NCBI GenBank assembly: GCA_963966185.1
Contig: CAWZYM010000293.1
Span: 72,501 to 136,500 of the forward strand
Reading direction: 5' to 3'
Source: Rhabditoides inermis
Taxonomy: Eukaryota; Nematoda; Chromadorea; Rhabditida; Rhabditidae
DNA length: 64,000 nucleotides
Shown here: positions 22,088-29,487 of the stretch, piece by piece
Numbering within the stretch: the first letter of the stretch is position 1
How the letters are laid out: the number at the start of each line of letters is the position of its first letter
The notes under the pieces: model-generated
What the model saw: only the letters and a program-made list of their open reading frames with translations
Told to the model about the DNA's origin: nothing
The model's database searches: none
Made by a program: the position numbers and the translations under genes

Positions 22088-25000
22088 TTATAGGGCCGCG
22101 ACGCGTATGTGCGCGTAGTGTTCCTTGTATTTCGCCACCATATTCAGCGCCTTTTCCGGTCTATTCCTTCCATATTTCGGGCAGTAGTTGTCGTTCATCA
22201 CATGTAGGTAGTATATCGCCTTCGAGTATTCGAGCGTCTCACATTGTATCTGTCCTATCAGCGAATTCCAGTCAGTCTTCGGTATTCCGAGTGCAGTCAG
22301 TGCTGCATCGTTGCCCTTCCAGTTGTCGCCGAGTGAACTGACCAAGTATGGGTGCAGAGACACTTTGTATCCCAGTTCTCTATAGGTTTCGGCTATTTCC
22401 GTGTATTTCGCAATCTTTTCGGCGGCGGCGCGCTCAAATGACGCGAGTCCGTTTCCGAATGAAACGCGCACATCCACTATGACCACCTCTTTTTCGCCCT
22501 CTCGTTTCAGCACAATGTCCGGTCGCAGACTGCCGCCATTGATCGAATCGCGAGTGTCTGTCTCTATCCACGCACTCTCGTTTGCCGCACTCTTTTCCGC
22601 AGCCGCCACTATCAGATCCTGTATATTGTTATGTCGGTCCATCATTCCCATTGTGAGGTGAGCTTTGCACGCGTTGAGCACATGTGGAAGCGTCTCTATC
22701 TGGTTCTCGTTGCATGTTGTGCACACGCGGTCCGCCAAAGCGTTTTGCATCGTGAATCTCGCTCCCTTCAGTGGCAGATTATCGAGTAGCGCTCTATGTC
22801 TCCAGTCGATCGCACTATCGGTCGCCTGAGGCGATTTGTTTCGAAGTATGCGCGCATTTCTCGTATCCTGCATGAACATATCAAAGTGTTTGCTGGTCAC
22901 TGTGTATTCGGTGCTCATTCGTTCGATATTGCACTCGTCCAGTGCCGCAGCCATCCTTCTCTTCAGTAGGTGCATCGTATTCGAGTCAGTTATCGATTTT
23001 TTGCTCGTGGGAGTAGCCTGCATCTCCACTATCAGCTGATCGTTGTCCCATTTCACTTCGAACAAGTGCAGTTTCCGTCTCATATGTCTCGTTGCCTCGC
23101 GGCAGTTTCTCATCATATTGGTCTGTCCACCGTATGTTATTCCACGGTATCCGACGTTTTCGTCATTCAGATATCTCGCACACACCGTCTTTTTATCCAA
23201 TGTATGCGCTTGTTGCGGTCCAATCCACGCGACAGCTATGTATTCCAGAAGGTTCCAGAACACTGTCGATATGTAGGTGTCTTTTGAGCGGAGCAGCTTC
23301 ATTGTTGTGGTGAAGCAGCCAATGTACATGGTATCTTTCGGGTGTTGCATGTTGAAGCCCTTGGAGCAGTACAAGTATGGCTTCGACACTCCGCACTTGA
23401 CGTTCTGTATGTGTGATATGGTACTGGCGAGCGTCTTTTCCATCTCGTCTATACTGGCCATAGTGCATCTGTCGTTCATAGCAATGTAGTATAGCCTGGA
23501 CATGACGAATGTTCGTATCGCATCTCTCAGCTGGTCGCAACTCAGCGATCCCCTCGCTGCTGCCAGCTTTCGCATATCCGTATTCATCTGTCGCAGCGTC
23601 TCCGACTGCTCGTTGATCTCTCGGAAGCCTATATTCACTCCGAGGTATTTGTAGCTATCTCCTTCTCCGAGCACATTTATGCACTCGTTGTACATCTTGG
23701 TCTCTCGTTGAATCACTTTTCCCTTCTGTATTATGAGAGCGCCGCATTTGCGCGGCTTGAACAGCAGGTGTATACTTTTCGCGTCTTCAGCCATTCTATC
23801 GAGTTGATATTGGAGGTCCGAGTGGTTTTTGGTTATTATGGCCATATCGTCAGCGAAAGCGAGCAGCGAGAAGCCTTGTCCGAGTATCTGCATCGGCCTC
23901 ACTCTCTTGTTGTGCGCCCGGATGACCATCTCCAGCACTATGTTGAAGAGGATGGGTGATATGGGGTCTCCCTGCTTCACTCCCGCATCCACCGCTATGC
24001 TTCTCGTTTGGTGTGTTTTTGTATTCACTCGCATCGTCGCTCCATCGTATAGGTCCTCTATTATGTTTCGGAACTCTTGTGGGAATCCGAATGCCCTGAG
24101 GGCTTCGTGTATAGCCTCGTGTGGCACGCTGCCAAACGCGTTGGCAAGGTCCAGCCACGTGACGCATATATCTCCTTTTATCGATTTGACGTGTTGTATG
24201 GGTGTGCGGAGAAGCGCAATGTTCTCCAGTGTGCCCTCTCTGTTCGTGAAGCCCTTCTGGCAGTCACTTATCAGTCCTTTTATCTCGTTCATCCTGTTGG
24301 TCAGAAGTGTGGTATATATTTTATAGACGGTATTCATCAGACTTATCGGCCTCCAGTTTTCTATGTCGAGCTCGTCTCCCTTTTTGTATATGAGTGTCAC
24401 GTTGGTCTCTTTCCAACTGCTCGGGATCCGCTGTTCTCTCATGCATCTATTGAAGAGCTCAGTCAGGAAGCTGCCATCCGGATCGGCGCTCAATAGGTCG
24501 CTATACACTGTCCCGTCTGGTCCGGCCGCCGTATCACGCTTCTTTTTTATAGTTTTCATCACTTCGTGTCGTCCGAACCTCCTGAGCAGTGAGCCGGAGA
24601 TGTTCATATGGGGCAGGTTGGCGGCAAGTCGTCGCACCGCATCGCGGTCACACGGCTGCGCGCCCGTTATCCGTCGGAAGTAGTTCTCGACTTTGTTTAT
24701 TCCTATCTCGCAGTCTTTCGACTCCTCTCCCAGTATACGTTTCACAGCGAGAGCCTTATTCTCGCGATACAGTATCCGGAGCTCCTTGTCCGCTCGGCGA
24801 GGTATATCCCTTTTCGCCTGTTTCTTTCTCGGCTGTTTCGGTCTATCGGCGAGTGACTCGAGTGATGGCAGCTCATCATTCAGTAGTTTCACCGCATCCG
24901 CTATCTTATCTTTCCTCATCAGGTATGCGAATCTCACGAACGAGTCGGAAACGTATTCGATCTGTTCGAAACACGTCGCCTGTCCGAGTTTCTCATGCCA

Positions 25001-27967
25001 GCTCCCTCTCACAGCGATAGGTTCGGGGTGTATTTGCATGTGTTGTAGATCTATGTCCATGAGTCTCGGAATGTGTCGCGTCCTCTCATTATGTATCGTG
25101 CTTTTCATCCTTTTTCGCAACTCCTCCAGATCGCCCACTGAGTGGAAGAGCGGTCGATTATCGATTATTTGCTCCAGGATCATCACAGCGCGCAATCCAC
25201 AGTTCATCTCATCTCTCTCCTGTTTACTGTATGTATTCGAATCGGCATACTGTAGCTCTCTGCCGAACAGACGCCTCAGCTTGTCCATCGATCGATTATC
25301 GATTGATCGCCGCTGCATCGGATCGTATACGGTAGCTCTATCATGTGACTTATCAGCCACTATCATCATCCAGTGTCCCTTTTCGTAATATGGTAGTACG
25401 ACTTTTGTGTATCTGTCGTTTTGCATGGATGGATGTATCTTCATCTCACTCCCTTTATATTTCCACTCCATCCCGCGCACTATGGCCGGATTGATCACGA
25501 ACATATCGGTGTTACGGTATTTTGAGAGGAGGTATGCGTGTATGGCCTGGTTGCTCAGCCTCGAATTGACTCCCTCAGTATAGTTGAGACAGGTCATCGC
25601 AGACTTGGTCGTATCCGTTTGTATAACGTATTCGTCGAATTCGCCGTTTGTATCGTGAGTGCTCACTGGCTCGCTCACTGCGCGTGACGTCATCTCGTCT
25701 CGTGACGTCATATCATTTTGCCGACTAGTATCAGTCTCGCACTCCATGTATGTCGGCGCGAACTCTATGTGCTTTTCAGTATCATCGTCTCCTTCATCGA
25801 TCATCAGTATATCATCGATCGATATATCGATCGATATATCGATCGATTTGTTCTCCGCACTCACTGCGGTATGCGTATTGGGTATATCAGTGTGGGTAGA
25901 TCGGTCGCCGTCTCTCTCCTCTCGCACACTCACACCAGCTGGCAGCCAGTGGCTACAGCCTGGCCGCGATATCGAATATTCCTCTCTCTCCCTTTTCGCC
26001 GTTGTATTGTGACTCGAGTGAGGACTATCTGCCCTATACTCTCGTTCTCTCCTTTCTATTTCCGTCGGCGCGCATTCTATGATATTTCCAGTATCATCGT
26101 CTCCCTCGTCTATCACCAGTATATCCTCGATCGATATATCGATCGACTTGTCCGCCACACTCACGGCGGTTTGCGTATCGGGTATATCAGTGTGGGTAGA
26201 TCGGTCATCGCCTCTCCCTTCTCGCACGCTCACACCAGCTGGCAGCCAGTGGCTACAGCCGGGCCGCGAGTTCGAGTATTCCGCGCTATCACTTATCAAC
26301 GTGGTATTTTGTGTCGGGTGCGGGGTGCTATCTGTCCTCTCGCTCTCCCTCCTTTCTATTATATTCGAGCCGGCAGCCTTCTCGCTCACGGCACTCTGCG
26401 TCTCTGTCGGTGTTATTGATTTATCGATCGGGTCCTGATCTATGCGTGCTCTCTTCGCCTGCGCACTCTCCGTCCTCTTTCTCTTTCGCACTCTGCCGTC
26501 TCCAACGGGTGTGGGAACGGGGAGCGAGTATGGTATGGGATATTGGGTATGTGTCGTCTCATCAGCTGTTTTCTCTATGCGCATTGACTGTTCGTCATCC
26601 TCTTGCGATCGCAGTCTCCTTCTTTCATCATTCACGCCTCCTTTTTCGGTCATTATTCGTTTGCGTATAGCCTCCTGGGTGTCCTCGAACTCTTTCATTT
26701 CCGGGTGTGTTTCGAAGGCGTGTTTTCGAGCTCGCCTCAATAGACTGAACTCTTCTTTGCACACTCTGCACGTGTAGACTATGAACATATCGGATTTCGC
26801 TCCCACTTCCAGGTTCAGTTCGTTCTTCCAGGGGCATGGGTATCCTCTTATCAGTGCACGTTGTCTATAGTGTTTGGCTATATCGTTCAGCCTCGCATTC
26901 GATAGGTATGAGCTGGTGCACCCTCCGCATTTCAGTTTGCCCGCAGGCGGCACCATCACGTATATCTTTTTGTTTATCATTGCCGATTCATCTGTTATCA
27001 GTTCGTCACCACCTCCGAAGAATAGAGGCTGCTTATTGCGTATCGGTCTATGACGTATCTCTTGCAGCATTCTCTGCATCTTCAGAAGATATCGTCGGGT
27101 TTGTGCCCTTCTTTTTCTATTCAATCGTTCGCTTTCCCGCCCTCGTCTATCACGTCTCCATGGAAGGAGATGAAGTAGGAAGAGCAGAATTCGAACAGCA
27201 CGATTCACACTGTCCGAACTATGAGCGCCTTGCATTCTCGATCGTAGATGTTCATGTCTCGTATTGCCTGGTTCAGGTAGTGCCTCCTCCTTGAAGACTG
27301 TGCTGTTGATGATGCCTATCAGTTCCTCTATCTCGTCCCATCGTCTTTCTATGTGGCCAGTCGACTTTTGTTTATGATCTATGGTATATTGCCTGCGGCA
27401 GCGTCCTTTCCGGTCGATTTTCGATCTATGGGCTCCGATTTCAGGGTCGATATCACGTCGACGATCATCTTTCGGTTCTTTATCGGTTCTTTCAGTCATC
27501 CGTCTTTGAGTATCAGGCATCCTTCTTTTCCGAGCAGTATAGGTCTTTCGAGTATCGGTGTAGAGCATCTCCATGTATCGGGTGACGTATATGGGCATAT
27601 GGGTGAACGCGGCAATATCGATCGGTACCAACGGAGGTGGGAAGAGAGGGGGACGCTGGAGGGGACCAGCTAGACATCCACAATCCACAGCCACAACCGA
27701 ATGACACAATGATCGCGGAAACCGAGATTCACAGGGCACGACATCGGACGAATTGTATCGGTTCAAGTAGAGAATGCGCGAGTCTGTCGTGTATACAATC
27801 GAAGTCGACTGGCCAAAGCTATGATATTCTATGGAGCGCACAAACGATTGAATGGGGACAACCGAGAGGACGCCAACAAGGTATGCATATAGGAGTATAG
27901 GAGGAAGCACAGTGCGGATAGTGGAGGAGACAAGCTTAGCACCAGGACAACGAGAGAGAAGAGACAT
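22088..27967 (-). CDS. NeSL-type retrotransposon polyprotein: Ulp1-like protease, RT, endonuclease
   Basis: The first in-frame ATG is at 27967, giving 1,959 residues; the frame is open upstream to 28048 through SL1 and U4. In residue numbers counted from 28048: a CxxC-H-C finger (374-405) and a C2H2 finger (C427, C430, H443, H448) lie near the N-terminus. A duplicated block (SRPGCSHWLPAGVSVRE at 594 and 694) has hydrophobic-acidic DILVIDEGDDD and DILMIDEGDDD motifs. A C48/Ulp1-like protease follows with H892 (GHWMMIVAD), D909, Q943 and C950 (NCGLRAV). The reverse transcriptase spans about 1160-1480, with catalytic D1300 (WLDLANAF), GVKQGDPISP and FADD (1398-1401). A CCHC knuckle (C1776, C1779, H1789, C1794) precedes the restriction-like endonuclease RPD (1842-1844) and D1859. 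All catalytic residues are present. It would nick the U4 target and prime reverse transcription there. The protease role is unknown in this group. Confidence 0.95.
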   Translation of the reverse strand: MSLLSRCPGAKLVSSTIRTVLPPILLYAYLVGVLSVVPIQSFVRSIEYHSFGQSTSIVYTTDSRILYLNRYNSSDVVPCESRFPRSLCHSVVAVDCGCLAGPLQRPPLFPPPLVPIDIAAFTHMPIYVTRYMEMLYTDTRKTYTARKRRMPDTQRRMTERTDKEPKDDRRRDIDPEIGAHRSKIDRKGRCRRQYTIDHKQKSTGHIERRWDEIEELIGIINSTVFKEEALPEPGNTRHEHLRSRMQGAHSSDSVNRAVRILLFLLHLLPWRRDRRGRESERLNRKRRAQTRRYLLKMQRMLQEIRHRPIRNKQPLFFGGGDELITDESAMINKKIYVMVPPAGKLKCGGCTSSYLSNARLNDIAKHYRQRALIRGYPCPWKNELNLEVGAKSDMFIVYTCRVCKEEFSLLRRARKHAFETHPEMKEFEDTQEAIRKRIMTEKGGVNDERRRLRSQEDDEQSMRIEKTADETTHTQYPIPYSLPVPTPVGDGRVRKRKRTESAQAKRARIDQDPIDKSITPTETQSAVSEKAAGSNIIERRESERTDSTPHPTQNTTLISDSAEYSNSRPGCSHWLPAGVSVREGRGDDRSTHTDIPDTQTAVSVADKSIDISIEDILVIDEGDDDTGNIIECAPTEIERREREYRADSPHSSHNTTAKREREEYSISRPGCSHWLPAGVSVREERDGDRSTHTDIPNTHTAVSAENKSIDISIDISIDDILMIDEGDDDTEKHIEFAPTYMECETDTSRQNDMTSRDEMTSRAVSEPVSTHDTNGEFDEYVIQTDTTKSAMTCLNYTEGVNSRLSNQAIHAYLLSKYRNTDMFVINPAIVRGMEWKYKGSEMKIHPSMQNDRYTKVVLPYYEKGHWMMIVADKSHDRATVYDPMQRRSIDNRSMDKLRRLFGRELQYADSNTYSKQERDEMNCGLRAVMILEQIIDNRPLFHSVGDLEELRKRMKSTIHNERTRHIPRLMDIDLQHMQIHPEPIAVRGSWHEKLGQATCFEQIEYVSDSFVRFAYLMRKDKIADAVKLLNDELPSLESLADRPKQPRKKQAKRDIPRRADKELRILYRENKALAVKRILGEESKDCEIGINKVENYFRRITGAQPCDRDAVRRLAANLPHMNISGSLLRRFGRHEVMKTIKKKRDTAAGPDGTVYSDLLSADPDGSFLTELFNRCMREQRIPSSWKETNVTLIYKKGDELDIENWRPISLMNTVYKIYTTLLTNRMNEIKGLISDCQKGFTNREGTLENIALLRTPIQHVKSIKGDICVTWLDLANAFGSVPHEAIHEALRAFGFPQEFRNIIEDLYDGATMRVNTKTHQTRSIAVDAGVKQGDPISPILFNIVLEMVIRAHNKRVRPMQILGQGFSLLAFADDMAIITKNHSDLQYQLDRMAEDAKSIHLLFKPRKCGALIIQKGKVIQRETKMYNECINVLGEGDSYKYLGVNIGFREINEQSETLRQMNTDMRKLAAARGSLSCDQLRDAIRTFVMSRLYYIAMNDRCTMASIDEMEKTLASTISHIQNVKCGVSKPYLYCSKGFNMQHPKDTMYIGCFTTTMKLLRSKDTYISTVFWNLLEYIAVAWIGPQQAHTLDKKTVCARYLNDENVGYRGITYGGQTNMMRNCREATRHMRRKLHLFEVKWDNDQLIVEMQATPTSKKSITDSNTMHLLKRRMAAALDECNIERMSTEYTVTSKHFDMFMQDTRNARILRNKSPQATDSAIDWRHRALLDNLPLKGARFTMQNALADRVCTTCNENQIETLPHVLNACKAHLTMGMMDRHNNIQDLIVAAAEKSAANESAWIETDTRDSINGGSLRPDIVLKREGEKEVVIVDVRVSFGNGLASFERAAAEKIAKYTEIAETYRELGYKVSLHPYLVSSLGDNWKGNDAALTALGIPKTDWNSLIGQIQCETLEYSKAIYYLHVMNDNYCPKYGRNRPEKALNMVAKYKEHYAHIRVAAL

Positions 27968-27974
27968 CGACGAC

Positions 27975-27994
27975 CTCAAACTTGGGTAATTAAA
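27975..27994 (-). other. SL1 spliced-leader sequence at the element 5' edge
   Basis: Minus-strand TTTAATTACCCAAGTTTGAG equals the last 20 of the 22 bases of nematode SL1; only the two leading G residues are missing (A and T stand in their place). It lies directly between the U4 5' half and the short 7-base leader before the retrotransposon ATG, exactly where SL1 would sit on a trans-spliced mRNA. Confidence 0.9.
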
Positions 27995-28093
27995 ATCAGG
28001 GGACGCCGCGGGCAATTGGGAAAAGTTTTCAACCAGCAATAAACGCACCTCGGCTAGGCCTCATTGGTCACGTTATCGCCTCTGCGCAAAGCT
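27995..28093 (-). ncRNA. U4 snRNA, 5' fragment
   Basis: On the minus strand it starts AGCTTTGCGC and continues with the kink-turn 5' stem-loop (CCAATGAGG paired across CCGAGG), then TTATTGCTGG and GAAAACTTTTCCCAAT, all diagnostic of U4. The U6-pairing stem I/II sequences, the 15.5K-binding K-turn and the single-stranded loop region are intact. It then enters the central stem (GCGGCGTCCCC) and breaks off at TGAT where the retrotransposon starts. This copy cannot make a normal U4 RNA. Confidence 0.95.
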
Positions 28094-28145
28094 GACGAGC
28101 ACAGACCGCGGCGCGCTGTTACGGGGCCGCGGCGGACAAGTCGCG

Positions 28146-28159
28146 CCGGGTTTACCGCC
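28146..28159 (-). promoter_or_regulatory. Candidate snRNA proximal sequence element
   Basis: Minus-strand GGCGGTAAACCCGG lies about 53-66 bases upstream of the U4 5' end, the usual place for a PSE, in an unusually GC-rich stretch (28095-28160). Assigned by position and base content only. Confidence 0.35.
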
Positions 28160-28322
28160 ACTGCATGAGAGCGAGGGGTGTTTGTCTGTGTCAGGCATCT
28201 TGAGACTCATTAGTCATTTATGACGGGACAATAGATCACTTTGAGGTCACAGTTAGTCACTCATTGATGTTTGGTGACTTACCTTAAAAAATGAAATTGT
28301 AAAATCACTTTCAAAATCTCAC

Positions 28323-28409
28323 AGTATCGTTGATGCTTCTTTTGGTCGCGAATTTCAGCTCCGAACTGTGAATAATACCGACGATAAATAATAATGACAG
28401 TAATAACAT
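28323..28409 (-). CDS. Candidate signal-peptide first exon of the M28 peptidase
   Basis: ATG at 28409 lies six bases after a TTTCAG acceptor and encodes MLLLSLLFIVGIIHS, then SELKFATKRSINDT, ending in phase 0 at a GTGAGA donor. The M28 peptidase exon at 21378 also starts in phase 0 and lacks a signal peptide. Joining them gives a secreted peptidase of normal length, with the U4 gene and retrotransposon inside intron 1. An alternative is a short peptide read to the TGA at 28311, or no gene. It is inference only. Confidence 0.35.
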
Positions 28410-29487
28410 GGTGATCTGAAACAAATGTGAAAGTAGTAATGTACGGAATACTGAAAAGGAAACTGCTATTCTGAAAACAAAAGCGAACAGCGTTTCGAGA
28501 GCATAACATAAATCAATGAACGAGAAAAGCACTTTCTCTCCGATCTAATCAGCTGATGCAATCAGTCAACCGCGCGCTTGTTTATTTTCGTATTTGACGG
28601 GTCATGCAAACATAAGAAACAAACAAACACAAACAAGCAATCAAACAACTGACGCTCCAAACAACGATTCGCCATTTGGTGGTATTGAAGTTGCACATGT
28701 TACGAGTGAAACAGTGAAATGAAACGGGCACTATTCATGTAAAATTGAGATAAACACTTGTTGCAGCGAACAAAAGTGCATGTGGCAGAATAATCATACA
28801 TCATTCGGGTTTCAAAGATTGATCACACGACCTCAATCTGATTTACTTTCACTTAAAGTGTTGTTGTGAAGTGGGCGGGGCTTCGTAAGATCCAGAAATT
28901 GTTTACCCAGTTGCAGTACAAACATGAGATCGATGTTGTCTTCTCTCTACAACACACGTTGTTTTGACGCATTCTCACTCATTCCAACGTAACTTTCCGT
29001 GGCTGACCACATATTTTTTTTCACCAAACATTTTATTACCGAGATAGTGATCCCTGTTGTCATACTTTTGTACATGTTGTCCTTCCGTGTGCAATGAGAG
29101 TATGGATTTAGGAGAGCGCACATGGTACACTCTAGTCTGTATTGTCTCTCTGTCTCTGACCCTTCAACTCTAGCTCATTTCTGCCGGCAGCGGCCCTAAG
29201 GCAAAAGTAGAGCGTCCCCGGTCTGCTTGATTCTCCGAATAATACCGAGATATCCCAACCACAACTCCATACTCCATTTCTGATAACACTTTTCCTCTTG
29301 TTTCAGCAGACTCTCAAACATCCACACCATTTTCTAAAAACCCGCCAATGTACATGGTTCGATAAGCTACTACAATGCTCAACGCGCGATAATTCATCGA
29401 TTTGTGATAATATGACGAAATCTGTTAATCCACAGGCTACCGATTGCTTGATAAGGGCGCTAGTCGGATCGGATCCGTGTCTCAAGA
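28410..29487. other. Divergent intergenic region, no supported gene
   Basis: AT-rich sequence upstream of the plus-strand beta-propeller gene. A (CAAA)-rich stretch lies near 28617-28640. No coding or RNA gene was identified. Confidence 0.5.

Larger units (their letters stand above)
21836..27994 (-). mobile_element. Full-length NeSL-type non-LTR retrotransposon inserted in U4 snRNA
   Basis: An element of about 6.2 kb with one long open frame, no LTRs, and a 3' UTR of about 250 bp. Domain order (zinc fingers, Ulp1-like protease, RT, CCHC, restriction-like endonuclease) matches the NeSL group of the R2/R4 superclade, which inserts at fixed sites in multicopy RNA genes. Its 5' edge is SL1 leader sequence abutting the U4 5' half; its 3' edge lies just before the U4 3' part. 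TGAT is found at both edges (27995-27998 and 21832-21835), a possible 4-bp target duplication. The uninterrupted frame suggests a recent insertion. Exact ends need an empty U4 allele. Confidence 0.9.

Noticed and set aside
22401..27900. Many plus-strand open frames across the retrotransposon
   Set aside because: They are shadows of the long minus-strand polyprotein frame with its conserved catalytic motifs.
28311..28409. Short secreted peptide ending KRSINDTVRF, resembling an FMRFamide-like precursor
   Set aside because: There is no Gly after the RF for amidation and only one copy; a splice donor (GTGAGA) before the last residues makes a signal-peptide exon more likely.
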